A stretch of 34,524 nt of DNA, from positions 1-34,524 of the IMG/VR virus record IMGVR_UViG_3300021389_000076; one strand, 5' to 3'. Positions 21,100-30,545 of the stretch are shown one piece after another. A model generated the notes under the pieces. That model did not search any database, was not told the DNA's origin, and saw nothing but the letters and a program-made list of their open reading frames with translations. The stretch comes from a virus. Numbering within the stretch: the stretch's first letter is position 1; each line of letters starts with the position of its first letter. A program made the position numbers and the translations under genes.

Positions 21100-23609
21100 T
21101 ATTGCTCATCTCCTATTAATCTAAAATCACAAGTAATATCTGTTTGCCATACCATACCACTCATACTATGTCCTACTGATATTATTTGGTAAAAACTTGG
21201 TGGCCCATATTTAAAAGGAATACCTTCAAACTGAATCATATCTCCAACTTTAAATCCACTTAAACCTTGTACACTAAATCTAACTTTGGCAAGACCAGGT
21301 ATTGGATTAACTCTATTTGTATATTCTTTTTCAACTTCTCCCTTAATATTAGAATGTAATCCTTTATCAATTAACTCTACTTGTTTTAAAGCAGCTTTAT
21401 CATCCCATGTACCAACACATAATAAAGATTCAATAGTACCATTATCTCTGGAAGATTTTGTTGGGTCTGTTACAGCTTCTATAATATCTATCTTACCTTT
21501 TCTATCTTGAACTCGTGAAAATACACCTGCTTTATTAGCAAATAAATCAAATGCTCTTGCATTAGCTGGTGGTTCTTCTTCCTCTTGGTTTTCAGTAGTT
21601 TCTGGTTGCTCTCCTTGAGCTGCCATTTTATTTAATTTTGTTCCAACTTGGTCCTCAAATACTCCTGGGTCTGAATAAACTCCACCAAATAACATAAAAG
21701 GTGTATCACCACTACCATCTACCTGATTAGCAGACATTTTCTTTATCATAACACTACTCTGCATAGCACCAGGTACACTCATATTCCAATCTATTGATAA
21801 AAATGGAGAACGAGAACCTCTTGCTTCAAAAGTTGCAATTTCATCTACTGTTTGTTTTTCAATATGTCCTGAAAATGTTCTATCTTCATATGTTAATATA
21901 GTAGGTCCTTTTTCATCTCCCTGCTCTGCTCCTTCTCTTAATTGAAAATCCCATATAGAATTACAAGCACCACTCATACCATTTAACATTTCAACCATCA
22001 CATCTTTAGAGTTCATATTGGATTTAGCCATACATTGTTTAAAAAATTCATAGTTAATATATAAATCCTTTAACCAACCCCAAAACCCTGCCTTTTCTTT
22101 TGTAGGTTCTACTGTATCATCACAATCGTATTTTAATACATCACCATCTAAATCATATGTACATGGAAATGCAAAAGGTACTGGTCTTGATTGTCCTGTT
22201 GCAGGGTCATCTGCAGAACCATTTAACGCCGCAATTTCATCACCTTCTGGTGCAGATTCTACAATTGGATGTAAGTTTGCTTGAAATTCTTTATTACCCA
22301 ACTCTTCAAAGTTGATAAACTTTATAGGTTCTTCACTTTCAGAATCTACTAAAGCCTGTCTTAGTCCAAAATTAGGAGCTTGTGTATTCGGTATATATAA
22401 TACAGATTTATCAGTACTCCACATATGTGGGAAAGCTTTAATTACAGTTTTTGAAATATCAATAGTTAAATTTTGACTTTTAACACCATCACAACCAGTT
22501 TCTTTTCTTTCCAAATCCATTGCATATGAGTTGAATAAAGCCACTGCCAATTCAAATCTGATAAATCGTTCTTTATCAAACAATGGAGTATCGTTTGGTA
22601 TAGATAATGATTCACCACTTCTATTTCGTATAGTTGTACCTTTGGTTAATGATTTCAATAAGTGGTCTCTTACTTCTTCATCAAAATTAACAAAATTACC
22701 TTCATACGCCCAATTTCTTCCTTGTGAATCCTTCTTTGTTGCCCAACTTCGAGTATTTGCTGTTTTTTTGGTATTAGGTAACCCATTAAACATCTGTTTG
22801 TACAAAGCAACTCCTGGTGTACTCTTACCAATTTTTTCAGGTTCAAATGATGGTGCACCATTGTTTACTGTATTTTCTGTACTATTACCTCCAGTATGTA
22901 CTTGCATATATTCTGCAACTTGTCCTACACCTGATAGTTGTACTTCTACTTCATAAGTTTCACCTGCTCCAAATTTAACACTTCCACCAGAAACAATTCC
23001 TAATGTTGCATCATATTGGTAGTTTGAATCTTTCCTTTTTTCTTTCAGATATGTCCAATTATTATATTGTACCATATCACATGGTGTAATTGCTCCACCT
23101 GCACCTACTTTTTGTTCAACAGAATCAGCAACATTCCAACCCCACTCAAGTAAAACATGAAATCCTGGTTCTAAGAAATATTTTGCAATTTCATCTGTTT
23201 GTTCTTTTGTAAAACATTTTATTACAAATTTTGATATTTTTAAAGCTCCTTGTTGTCTTTCTTCTATACTAAGTGATTCAATAACAGGAGAAGGTCTTAA
23301 CCCTCTTCCTTCCTCAATTTTAATTGGAGTAGTCATATCTAATGCATACCCAAGTATACCTGGTTGTGTTAGATTACCATATGTATTTTCAAAAGCAGTA
23401 CTTTTATCATAATTCTTTCTATGGAAACTTTCCATTACCAAACCACCAGGACTATCTCCTTCAACATCTTTTCCTGCAGAAATTACTCGTATCCATGTAG
23501 AAAGTCCACCAACACCACCTTGAGATAGGGGTTTGTTTGTGTTTTCAGCTCGAGATTCTAAAATCTCTCTGAGTTCTTTGTATAAATTTGAATACTTTGG
23601 AAAAAACAT
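21099..23609 (-). CDS. Large baseplate hub-like structural protein
   Basis: An 836-residue virion protein. The N-terminal third has GYALDMTTPIKIEEGRG and KYFLEPGFHVLLEWGWNV, and the C-terminus has GFKVGDMIQFEGIPFKYG and FYQIISVGHSMSGMVWQTD, a pattern I associate with phage hub proteins of the gp27/gpD type (ends in a beta-barrel before the tail tip). A Glu/Gln-rich, low-complexity linker (QGEQPETTENQEEEEPP) lies near residues 665-685. No lysozyme or peptidase motif was found, so the cell-wall hydrolase must be elsewhere. It is 3 bases downstream of the LysM/gp53-like gene. Confidence 0.6.
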   Translation of the reverse strand: MFFPKYSNLYKELREILESRAENTNKPLSQGGVGGLSTWIRVISAGKDVEGDSPGGLVMESFHRKNYDKSTAFENTYGNLTQPGILGYALDMTTPIKIEEGRGLRPSPVIESLSIEERQQGALKISKFVIKCFTKEQTDEIAKYFLEPGFHVLLEWGWNVADSVEQKVGAGGAITPCDMVQYNNWTYLKEKRKDSNYQYDATLGIVSGGSVKFGAGETYEVEVQLSGVGQVAEYMQVHTGGNSTENTVNNGAPSFEPEKIGKSTPGVALYKQMFNGLPNTKKTANTRSWATKKDSQGRNWAYEGNFVNFDEEVRDHLLKSLTKGTTIRNRSGESLSIPNDTPLFDKERFIRFELAVALFNSYAMDLERKETGCDGVKSQNLTIDISKTVIKAFPHMWSTDKSVLYIPNTQAPNFGLRQALVDSESEEPIKFINFEELGNKEFQANLHPIVESAPEGDEIAALNGSADDPATGQSRPVPFAFPCTYDLDGDVLKYDCDDTVEPTKEKAGFWGWLKDLYINYEFFKQCMAKSNMNSKDVMVEMLNGMSGACNSIWDFQLREGAEQGDEKGPTILTYEDRTFSGHIEKQTVDEIATFEARGSRSPFLSIDWNMSVPGAMQSSVMIKKMSANQVDGSGDTPFMLFGGVYSDPGVFEDQVGTKLNKMAAQGEQPETTENQEEEEPPANARAFDLFANKAGVFSRVQDRKGKIDIIEAVTDPTKSSRDNGTIESLLCVGTWDDKAALKQVELIDKGLHSNIKGEVEKEYTNRVNPIPGLAKVRFSVQGLSGFKVGDMIQFEGIPFKYGPPSFYQIISVGHSMSGMVWQTDITCDFRLIGDEQ

Positions 23610-23612
23610 ACA

Positions 23613-23909
23613 TTATAATTTTCTAAAATCGTTTATAATTTTTTGATAGTTTTGTGGTATTCTCAACTGAGTACCATCTGGTAATGCAAAAGTAGCATCA
23701 TGGATGTTATTAGCTGTAGCAATTATCCACCAATAAGCAGAATCATTATAAAACTCATTTGCAAGAGTATCTAATCTATCATCTGTTTGTGTAACTATAT
23801 ATATGTCATTATCAGATTTAGGTATATCAGGATACACCCTTGACCTAAAAACAGTTCTACCATCTTTAAGTTTTTGTTTCTTATTATTTTGATATCTACT
23901 TGTTGCCAT
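23613..23909 (-). CDS. LysM-like baseplate protein (gp53-like)
   Basis: A 98-residue protein whose C-terminal two thirds form a LysM-like fold: DIYIVTQTDDRLDTLANEFY, AYWWIIATANNI and ATFALPDGTQLRIP, ending in a helix NYQKIINDFRKL. This pattern matches the baseplate wedge protein gp53 of T4 and the tail X/LysM proteins of other phages, which help join baseplate parts. The N-terminal 30 residues are basic (QNNKKQKLKDGRTVFRSRV). It lies between the tube-cap-like gene (6 bases) and the hub-like gene (3 bases). Confidence 0.75.
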   Translation of the reverse strand: MATSRYQNNKKQKLKDGRTVFRSRVYPDIPKSDNDIYIVTQTDDRLDTLANEFYNDSAYWWIIATANNIHDATFALPDGTQLRIPQNYQKIINDFRKL

Positions 23910-23915
23910 TTTATA

Positions 23916-25280
23916 TTAAAAAGTTTGTGGAGAACCTCCATAGTTATAAAGTTCGGTTTCAATACCTGGTGTTTCTACCAACTTAATTGTCATAGATACA
24001 TCAATAAACTTTGGTAATTTCAATCCATCAACATCTATTTCCCAATTTCCATTATCTGGTACAGTGTAAGTTAATGATTCTATAAATCCTGTTCTATCTT
24101 TATAAACATCTCCTAATTGAAATTTTATAAATGGAGCATTTATTATATCTAAGTTTTCACCACCATATGAAGGATATGTTTGTCTTGTTAAAAAATCTAT
24201 TCTTTGCCAGTTTAGAGCCAATTCATTAGAATCATTACAATATATGTTTAAGTTAAATGTTATTGCTCTCTCAACACCTTCATAGATATAATAATTATGA
24301 GGATTTCCAATAAATTTATTTCCACTCCAAGTTGGAGTAACTGTTTCACTTAGCCCACTTACAGTAGTTCTAAAAAACATTTTATCATCTTCAATTGGTT
24401 TTTGTCCATATAATTTATCAGAAGGTTGTGGGTTCAATGATTGAATCCAAAAAGGAACTTGTAATACTTCATCTTCAGAAGTTACATTATATAATGGTGT
24501 TTTGTGTGTTCTTGGTTTTTTACTTTTATAATGGAGAACCCCTTGTCTTTTCTCAATTGGATTCATATCGATACCCATTTTTCCTCTAATATCGGCTTCC
24601 TTTTTATCAACGTAATCTGTACGATGGCCATCGGTAGTTCCATCTCCTTTATCAAAATATGACATAGGGTCAGTATCTCGTACAGGACCGCCACTTCTTT
24701 TTCCAAAAATAGCCCCTCTTATTGCATCTTTACCTGCTTTTAAAGCTCCACCAACTGCTTGTTTACCTAAAGTAGATGGATTACCACCAGATGCCTTTAA
24801 CAACGCTCCTAATCCAGTTCCATTATCACCCCATTTCCCTTTTGTATAAGCTTCGTTTGTTGGATTATCTTTAATTGTTTTTCCGTTTTTTCCAACTTCA
24901 TCACCAGCTTCTATTCCCATTCTCGATGGTAGTAATGTTACTGGTATTCCAAGAAAAGAGTTAACTGCATCTGTTGCTTTACCTATTACTTTAGATAAAC
25001 CACCTCCCTCTTCAGAACCCAATGCATTTAACATAGTATCTTTATCAGGAGTACTTCTTTTAGCTATTCGAGTTGCTTGATTACCATATATTAGTGGATT
25101 GTTTAGTTCCACAAGAGATTTTACCCTAACTCCACTAAGTTCTTGTTCAGCAAAGTTTTTAACTTGTTGTTTAAAACCACCTCTATTTTCTTGTGCAGAA
25201 GAATCTACCAAACCATCAGCAGTTGTTCCACCAGGAAAGTTAAGTTCTTTGTTTTTAAATAATTCTTCTATTGTTGGCAT
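23916..25280 (-). CDS. Baseplate/tail-tube initiator-like protein (gp48/gp54 type)
   Basis: A 454-residue protein. The first 240 residues are Gly/Lys-rich and loosely structured. The C-terminal 200 residues form a compact beta-rich domain: FRTTVSGLSETVTPTWSGN, YIYEGVERAITFNLNIYC, WQRIDFLTRQTYPSYGG, FIKFQLGDVYKDRTGFIES and FIDVSMTIKLVETPG. This is the type of domain found in proteins that cap the baseplate and start the tail tube. The order tape measure, this gene, gp53-like, hub-like supports that. A strong AAGGAG site precedes the ATG by 9 bases. Confidence 0.55.
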   Translation of the reverse strand: MPTIEELFKNKELNFPGGTTADGLVDSSAQENRGGFKQQVKNFAEQELSGVRVKSLVELNNPLIYGNQATRIAKRSTPDKDTMLNALGSEEGGGLSKVIGKATDAVNSFLGIPVTLLPSRMGIEAGDEVGKNGKTIKDNPTNEAYTKGKWGDNGTGLGALLKASGGNPSTLGKQAVGGALKAGKDAIRGAIFGKRSGGPVRDTDPMSYFDKGDGTTDGHRTDYVDKKEADIRGKMGIDMNPIEKRQGVLHYKSKKPRTHKTPLYNVTSEDEVLQVPFWIQSLNPQPSDKLYGQKPIEDDKMFFRTTVSGLSETVTPTWSGNKFIGNPHNYYIYEGVERAITFNLNIYCNDSNELALNWQRIDFLTRQTYPSYGGENLDIINAPFIKFQLGDVYKDRTGFIESLTYTVPDNGNWEIDVDGLKLPKFIDVSMTIKLVETPGIETELYNYGGSPQTF

Positions 25281-25292
25281 AATTTATTCTCC

Positions 25293-28200
25293 TTATGATA
25301 CTAATCTTGATGCAAAGTTTGAACGATTAAGTTGTTTTTCTAATTTTCCACCAATCCCTCTTGTTAATACATCTCCATCCATTTCAATTAAAGCACCTAA
25401 TAGTACTGCATCTCGTACTTCATCTAATTTTTTAAGTAATTCTTTATTATCTCCCTTATCACCTTCTATTAATCCTATTTTCTCAGCTAATTTTGAAACA
25501 AGTTCTGGTAATTTAGCACTACCACCCGTAGCGGCTCCCGCCATACCTGTTATGAATCCTATGTTCTTAACATCCAATCCTTTGGCTGCCATAGCTACAC
25601 CAAACATTGCAGTTGAGAACTCATTGAGTACTTGAGTTAGTGATTGAATAGGAGTTATAGAGGATTCTACTTTTTCTAAAAAGATATCAAAATTTTCTAT
25701 TGATGATACTAAATGACTTGAAAATGTTGTAATACCTGGTCCAAACGTTATTAATTTTTCTAACATTGCAAGAGGACCTGTTGGTTGTTGTTCTTCACCA
25801 CTCACCCAACTTGCAAATTTATTACCAATAGCACCAACCGCATTTCCAATACCTCCAGCGGCTGCACCTGCTCCTGCTCCAACTCCAAATACCGCAAGGG
25901 CTCCACCAAGAGCAGTTATTGCTCCTGCCATAGCAAGTACTTCACCTGCAGAACCTGATTTTTCTACTATCATTCCAAGTGTATTACCAATAGAATCAAA
26001 TACACCTATGATTGTTTCTCCAACTACTTCTGCAATTGATACAAATGCTCCAGCTACTGTTTCTACGATAGGTGCAAATGCCTCCATCATACCTATCATA
26101 GTATTTCCTATTACATCTGCTAATTGTACAAATCCATTTACAAGTATTTCAATTACAGGAACTACAATAGCGGCAATTCCTTCAAATATAGATTTAAACA
26201 TTTTACCTAATGGTTCAAGTGCAGGAGCCATAATTCTCATGGCGGCCGCTAAACCAATAAATGCTAATGTGATTGCTGCTAATCCGATTAGAGCTGCTGG
26301 ATTTGCTAATGATGCTAATCCACCTGATAATCCTTTTAAGAATCCACCAAGTCCTTTTCCTATAGCATTCAATGCAGTACCAATACCTTTTGATATACCA
26401 GATATTAAACCTCCAATACCACTACCAATAGATTTCATTGCTCCACCTAAACCAGATGCAATAGATTTAATTGCTCCACCCAATCCTTGACCGATTGATT
26501 TAATACCATTACCTAATGTTTTTAAGAATCCTCCACTACTTGATGCTGTTTTAGTTGTTGTTTTACCAAGACTGAGTAGATTTTTTCCTATACCAAATAT
26601 ACCACCACCTATTAATTTTAATAATGGAAATACTAATTTTAATCCCATAAAGGCGGCACCCAATACAACTATTTTTTTACCAAGTCCTCCTGCACTACCC
26701 TCTTCTTCTCCACTAAGTCCTGCAAGTTTATCACCTATCCAATCAAATGCTGGTTTTATAACATCCCATACTTTCATTACAGCATCTTTAACAACACCAA
26801 ACCCTTCTTTCATTCCATCAATAAAACTCATAATCGATGGTTTGTTTGTAGTAAACCATTCTCCCATTTTATCGAATGCAGTTTGTACCTTCTCAATACC
26901 ACCTTTTAGTATTTTCATTCCACCATCATTTATCCACTTCATCAAACCTTGAGCTAAAGGCATTAATAATTGACCTACCTTCATACCGATATTTGCCAAT
27001 TGACCTTTTAGTACATCCATAGATGTGTTCATTTGATTGGTAGTTTTTTGTTTTTTCAATGCATCTTGTAATTGAGCTTTATCCATTTTGGATAAATCTT
27101 TACCCGAAGATATTAAAGCTTGAGCTGCTTCTAAATCTTTACCTTTTAAATCACCAAGTTGTTTTTGGATTCTCTGTTGGTTAATCATATCTCCAATTGG
27201 CATTCCTGCTGCTTTGGAAAGAGCTTCTTGTTGATAAACATTAAGTTTTGTTAAATCACCAAGTTTACTTACTTCTTTTAAAGTTGCTTGTTGAGCTCCT
27301 ACAACATCACCTTGAGCTGCAAGATATCTTGCTTGATTGAAGTTAAGATTTGTACCTAATATTGCACTTGCTTCTAATTCTGAATTAATAGAAGATTCAA
27401 AATCAAGTAATCCCTTAGCAACACCAGCAGCTTGTTTAATTGATGTACCTAATTTAGCTGCTTGAATTGCTGCCTTCTGTAAAGATTGTGGTGAACCTTT
27501 GAAGTAAGTGTAAACTTCTTCAGAACTTTCCGCCATATCCTTCAATACCTTATCTGCAGGTACTCCTGCTAAGTTTGAAGCTTGAACGGTTATGTTAACC
27601 ATGTTCTGAGCAAGGTCTTGTGATTGTCCGAATGCGTTTTGGAATAGTTTATTTACATTACCAATAGCATCTGCACTTAATCCCATACCTACCGCTAATT
27701 TGGTAGTATTATTTAGTACCGCTGCACTTACATCTTCAACACCACCAAAGGCGTTAAACATTGCTCCAGCTGCTTTTGCACCATCTTCAAGTGAACCACC
27801 CATACCTTGAGCAATTCCTGATACAGTTCCTATCTTAGATGATATACCTTCAAATTGTCCGTTGAGTATTCCTGTTTCTTGTCTAAATGCAATTGTGGAT
27901 TTTTGCATTTTATCCATGGTGAGTAAACTCATTCCAAGTAAGGCAACAAACCCAACCATGGCGGTTCTCCAAGAGAATATAGATTTAAATACAGCTCCTC
28001 CCGATTTCTTCATAGCATTTGCTAATCCAGCAGTTTGAGATTTACCTTCTCTCATCCCTTCGTTGAAATCAACTACAAATTGTTTTGATGCTTTACCTAA
28101 TTTGTTTTTGATTCCATCTGCTCCTTTTTTAGCAAGTGAACCTAACATTCCACCAAGAACAGGTATTTGATTAAGGTGTCCTGTCATTTTATCAAGAGCA

Positions 28201-28607
28201 CCTCCTATTGATTCTTCGTATTGTTTTGCTGCTTTATTTACAGCTTCTGTGTTTTGAGCAAGTTTTTCTTCTGTTCGTAATGTAGCTAAGGTAGTATCTA
28301 ATATATCTACTTTAGCATCACCAATTGCTTTATTTTTACCAAAATAAGATGAGGAAATTCTATCTTTTTCAGATTCTATTCGTTGAATTTCTTTTGTAAT
28401 TGATTCAGAATCACTCAGTCCACTAACTGATGATTTCAACTCACTATTAAAATCTTTTAATTGTTTGCCTAACTTTGTTCTACCATCAATTTCTGAATCG
28501 ATATCTGATTGAATATCGGATATAAGAGATTGGGAAACTTTCAGAGCACTCTGATATTCCTGTTCTAATTTAATTCTCTCTTTTTGTTGCTTTAACGATT
28601 CAGCCAT
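25293..28607 (-). CDS. Tail tape measure protein
   Basis: A 1104-residue protein, the longest in the window. It has a charged coiled-coil N-terminus (KQQKERIKLEQEYQSALKVS), hydrophobic membrane-like segments (MVGFVALLGMSLLTM near residue 215-230; LIGLAAITLAFIGLAAAM near 770-785; AMAGAITALGGALAVFGVGA near 895-915), and a Gly/Ile/Ser repeat region around 690-750 (GGAIKSIASGLGG, GGAMKSIGSGIGG). These traits and its place between tail tube and baseplate genes are diagnostic for the ruler that sets tail length and enters the cell membrane at ejection. It is longer than T4 gp29, so the tail may be long. AAAGGA lies upstream of the ATG. Confidence 0.88.
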   Translation of the reverse strand: MAESLKQQKERIKLEQEYQSALKVSQSLISDIQSDIDSEIDGRTKLGKQLKDFNSELKSSVSGLSDSESITKEIQRIESEKDRISSSYFGKNKAIGDAKVDILDTTLATLRTEEKLAQNTEAVNKAAKQYEESIGGALDKMTGHLNQIPVLGGMLGSLAKKGADGIKNKLGKASKQFVVDFNEGMREGKSQTAGLANAMKKSGGAVFKSIFSWRTAMVGFVALLGMSLLTMDKMQKSTIAFRQETGILNGQFEGISSKIGTVSGIAQGMGGSLEDGAKAAGAMFNAFGGVEDVSAAVLNNTTKLAVGMGLSADAIGNVNKLFQNAFGQSQDLAQNMVNITVQASNLAGVPADKVLKDMAESSEEVYTYFKGSPQSLQKAAIQAAKLGTSIKQAAGVAKGLLDFESSINSELEASAILGTNLNFNQARYLAAQGDVVGAQQATLKEVSKLGDLTKLNVYQQEALSKAAGMPIGDMINQQRIQKQLGDLKGKDLEAAQALISSGKDLSKMDKAQLQDALKKQKTTNQMNTSMDVLKGQLANIGMKVGQLLMPLAQGLMKWINDGGMKILKGGIEKVQTAFDKMGEWFTTNKPSIMSFIDGMKEGFGVVKDAVMKVWDVIKPAFDWIGDKLAGLSGEEEGSAGGLGKKIVVLGAAFMGLKLVFPLLKLIGGGIFGIGKNLLSLGKTTTKTASSSGGFLKTLGNGIKSIGQGLGGAIKSIASGLGGAMKSIGSGIGGLISGISKGIGTALNAIGKGLGGFLKGLSGGLASLANPAALIGLAAITLAFIGLAAAMRIMAPALEPLGKMFKSIFEGIAAIVVPVIEILVNGFVQLADVIGNTMIGMMEAFAPIVETVAGAFVSIAEVVGETIIGVFDSIGNTLGMIVEKSGSAGEVLAMAGAITALGGALAVFGVGAGAGAAAGGIGNAVGAIGNKFASWVSGEEQQPTGPLAMLEKLITFGPGITTFSSHLVSSIENFDIFLEKVESSITPIQSLTQVLNEFSTAMFGVAMAAKGLDVKNIGFITGMAGAATGGSAKLPELVSKLAEKIGLIEGDKGDNKELLKKLDEVRDAVLLGALIEMDGDVLTRGIGGKLEKQLNRSNFASRLVS

Positions 28608-28626
28608 CTAATACAGTTCCTTTATA

Positions 28627-28875
28627 TTAGTTTAATAAACGTTGCCACGCTTTAGGAATTGGTTTTCCTTGTTTTTTTCTTTCTTCTGCTTTTTTTCTTA
28701 GTGCAGTGAAGGCATCATCTAAATCTTTTCCTAATTTGGCAAACTCTTTGTCACCCTTAAGTTTTTTACTCAAACCTCGTTTAAATAATGTATCTATAAG
28801 TCCTTCTGGAAGATTAAACTTTTTTGTTAAAGAATCTTTAACTACTTGCCTTTGTTCCGTTGTAAGTTTTTTCAT
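28627..28875 (-). CDS. Small basic tail-region protein
   Basis: An 82-residue basic, helical protein (MKKLTTEQRQVVKDSLTKKF at the start, ending PIPKAWQRLLN). I start it at the ATG at 28875, which has GGAG at a good distance, rather than the in-frame GTG at 28890. No family recognised. It lies 19 bases before the tape measure gene, where many phages encode tail-assembly chaperones; that role is possible but the sequence does not prove it. A late-type box (28902-28911) and a terminator lie just upstream, making it the first gene of a new transcript. Confidence 0.65.
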   Translation of the reverse strand: MKKLTTEQRQVVKDSLTKKFNLPEGLIDTLFKRGLSKKLKGDKEFAKLGKDLDDAFTALRKKAEERKKQGKPIPKAWQRLLN

Positions 28876-28901
28876 ATTTTTATACTCCACATTTATACTA
28901 C

Positions 28902-28911
28902 TATAAATATA
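28902..28911 (-). promoter_or_regulatory. Late-type box TATATTTATA before tape-measure operon
   Basis: Exact minus-strand TATATTTATA, 27 bases before the ATG at 28875 and 5 bases past the T-run of the preceding terminator. Confidence 0.6.
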
Positions 28912-28915
28912 GAGT

Positions 28916-28946
28916 AAAAAAAAAGTGAGGAATTTTACTTCCTCAC
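28916..28946 (-). terminator. Intrinsic terminator overlapping a stop codon
   Basis: The transcribed strand has GTGAGGAA, loop GTAAAA, TTCCTCAC, then nine T (28916-28924). The 8-bp stem is perfect. The stop codon of the 28935-29138 gene lies in the loop, so the stem's first half codes for that protein's last residues. Confidence 0.85.
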
Positions 28947-29138
28947 ATTTACATTTGGTCCTTTAGCTTGTGAATTTGTAGATTTAGAACTTTTTTTAAG
29001 TTGTTCTTCTTCCTTTTCTTTAGCCTCAGCAAGTTGTTTATAATAAAACGTTCTGATATGTACTGGTAACCTATAAACTCCTTCTTGAGTGAATCCATTA
29101 CCATAGTAACATAACTCAAAAATTTGCTTATGGAGCAT
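28935..29138 (-). CDS. Small conserved tail-assembly protein
   Basis: A 67-residue protein. The pattern IFELCYYGNGFTQEGVYRLPVHIRTFYYKQLAEA (split here as YYGNGFTQEGVYRLP and HIRTFYYKQLAEA) is one I recognise from small proteins next to the gp26-type gene in marine T4-like phages. A charged, disordered tail follows. The overlapping frame 28949-29164 is rejected. It starts 10 bases after the baseplate gene ends and finishes inside a terminator. Confidence 0.7.
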   Translation of the reverse strand: MLHKQIFELCYYGNGFTQEGVYRLPVHIRTFYYKQLAEAKEKEEEQLKKSSKSTNSQAKGPNVNVRK

Positions 29139-29148
29139 GACTGAGTAA

Positions 29149-29904
29149 TTAGTCGGTAGGCCAAAAAAACCCCACGCCCATTGGAATGGGCTTCACCTCC
29201 GTATCACCAGTAGTTGGATTAGTGAAAGGGAATTCCATATTGATATCAGGCTGGTGTTTCCTAACATTTTCTCGGAATGCTCTTGTATCTCTTGTTAAAA
29301 ACTTATTGTTGATGAAATCATTGATTGATTTTGCATCTTCTTTACCATCAACAGAGGTAATCATATATCGATACCTTGTAGTTAATTCAGCGGATGGTGC
29401 ATCTTGATTTAATCTATTTAATGCTTTAATATCAGCATCAATTTTCTTTTCATCACCATGAGTTAATATTCTCCATTGAAGATTTACACCTGTTGTAGTG
29501 GTGTATGTATAAGAGTTTTCTCTATTTAGTAGTTCTAAATCAGTTTCTTTTGTTTGTACTTTTGATAAGTCAACAGATGTTTTATGAGCATCACCCATTT
29601 CATCTTGTACCTGAACAGTATATTCTGGACCATAACCCAAAATACGAACTGCCAACATTATAGCATTTTTGTCCCCCAATATAATATCATCGATATTAAT
29701 TGCTTTATCTACTATAATTGACTCAAATAACTTGTCAAGAACCACCCCCTTTCGTATGAGATTCTGTGAAGCAAGAATTTCTTCTTCTTTCGCAGTCATG
29801 TATTTTATTTCTATTTCTCCAGATGATAGGGGATTATCTTCTGGATAACATTTACCTTGTGATGGTAGTGATATCACTTCGGTAGGAAAATCGTAATTTG
29901 CCAT
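29149..29904 (-). CDS. T4 gp26-type baseplate hub protein
   Basis: A 251-residue protein. The N-terminal VISLPSQGKCYPEDNPLSSG, EIEIKYMTAKEEEILASQNL and VVLDKLFESIIVDKAI follow the T4 gp26-type baseplate family (T4_baseplate). A central strand-rich part LQWRILTHGDEKKIDADIKA comes before a C-terminal helix and GVGFFWPTD. The family's role is in building the baseplate hub or chaperoning it. A late-type box (29930-29939) lies 26 bases upstream and a bidirectional terminator separates it from the tail-tube gene. Confidence 0.8.
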   Translation of the reverse strand: MANYDFPTEVISLPSQGKCYPEDNPLSSGEIEIKYMTAKEEEILASQNLIRKGVVLDKLFESIIVDKAINIDDIILGDKNAIMLAVRILGYGPEYTVQVQDEMGDAHKTSVDLSKVQTKETDLELLNRENSYTYTTTTGVNLQWRILTHGDEKKIDADIKALNRLNQDAPSAELTTRYRYMITSVDGKEDAKSINDFINNKFLTRDTRAFRENVRKHQPDINMEFPFTNPTTGDTEVKPIPMGVGFFWPTD

Positions 29905-29929
29905 ATAACTTTATTTTAATTGTTTCGTA

Positions 29930-29939
29930 TATAAATATA
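29930..29939 (-). promoter_or_regulatory. Late-type box TATATTTATA before gp26-like gene
   Basis: Exact minus-strand TATATTTATA 26 bases before the ATG at 29904 and shortly after the terminator; no -33 element. Confidence 0.6.
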
Positions 29940-29970
29940 TAAGTTTTGAAAAATTAGAAATTAGGCATAA

Positions 29971-29997
29971 AAAAAGTTCTCACTAAGAGAACTTTTT
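29971..29997 (-). terminator. Strong terminator after tail tube gene
   Basis: AAAAAGTTCTC, loop ACTAA, GAGAACTTTTT: a perfect 11-bp stem with T runs on both strands, so it can work in either direction. It follows the tail tube stop by 28 bases and insulates it from the gp26-like transcript. Confidence 0.9.
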
Positions 29998-30024
29998 TCT
30001 TTATAAAAATAAGTTGGAGTAGTA

Positions 30025-30513
30025 TTAAAATTCTAAGATTGCGTAATCATAAGAAAGTGTCAATTCAATTGAAGTAGGTTCGTTTGATGACCAATCCAAT
30101 CCACCGAAGTTTGCTGATTGGATAAATGCACCTTTAAGAGTCCATTGTTCAATTTTATCACCAACAGGTCCTAATAGATAACATTGGATATCTTTTTTAT
30201 AGAAATCTGCGTATCCATCTCTACCGGTGATAGATTCATGAGAAGTTCTCACCCATTCCATTACTGCTTGTGCACCACTTGGAACAATTGGGTCATAAAG
30301 TGTCATGGTAACATCTTGCCAATCCCCTTTACCTTTGAGTTTTCTCTTAACATTGATGTGGTCAAGAACAACAGTTTCAAACTGAATAGTTGGTCTTGTA
30401 GCTACTTTTATAAGATATGAAGGAATACCATCAATTTCCATGATGAACCTATTTTGCATCTTAGGTTCAAAGTTGGTATAAAACATATCGTTAAATTCTA
30501 ATACTTCTGCCAT
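30025..30513 (-). CDS. Tail tube protein, T4 gp19-like
   Basis: A 162-residue protein of the gp19 family that polymerises into the inner tail tube. Typical segments: MQNRFIMEIDGIPSYLIKVA near the start, DHINVKRKLKGKGDWQDVTMT, YDPIVPSGAQAVMEWVR, and the closing GLDWSSNEPTSIELTLSYD, YAILEF. The length matches T4 gp19. TAGGAG lies upstream of the ATG, and the gene has its own late-type box (30536-30545) and terminator (29971-29997), so it is a single highly expressed transcription unit, as expected for a major virion protein. Confidence 0.93.
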   Translation of the reverse strand: MAEVLEFNDMFYTNFEPKMQNRFIMEIDGIPSYLIKVATRPTIQFETVVLDHINVKRKLKGKGDWQDVTMTLYDPIVPSGAQAVMEWVRTSHESITGRDGYADFYKKDIQCYLLGPVGDKIEQWTLKGAFIQSANFGGLDWSSNEPTSIELTLSYDYAILEF

Positions 30514-30535
30514 TTTTTTTTCTCCTATTTACTAT

Positions 30536-30545
30536 TATAAATATA
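30536..30545 (-). promoter_or_regulatory. Late-type box TATATTTATA before tail tube gene
   Basis: Exact minus-strand TATATTTATA 23 bases before the ATG at 30513; no -33 element. Confidence 0.6.

Noticed and set aside
25099-25635. Plus-strand open frame of 178 codons
   Set aside because: It lies antisense to the tape-measure and tube-cap-like genes, has low-complexity Ser/Pro composition expected from reading those genes backwards, and has no promoter or ribosome site.
26008-26490. Plus-strand open frame of 160 codons
   Set aside because: Antisense to the Gly/Ala/Ile-rich part of the tape measure gene; the repetitive Ala/Ile/Pro product is a shadow of that composition.
28949-29164. Minus-strand frame overlapping the 28935-29138 gene
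   Set aside because: The product is irregular and Lys/Leu-rich, while the other frame carries the recognisable YYGNGF...HIRTFYYKQL pattern and is properly spaced from the gp26-like gene.
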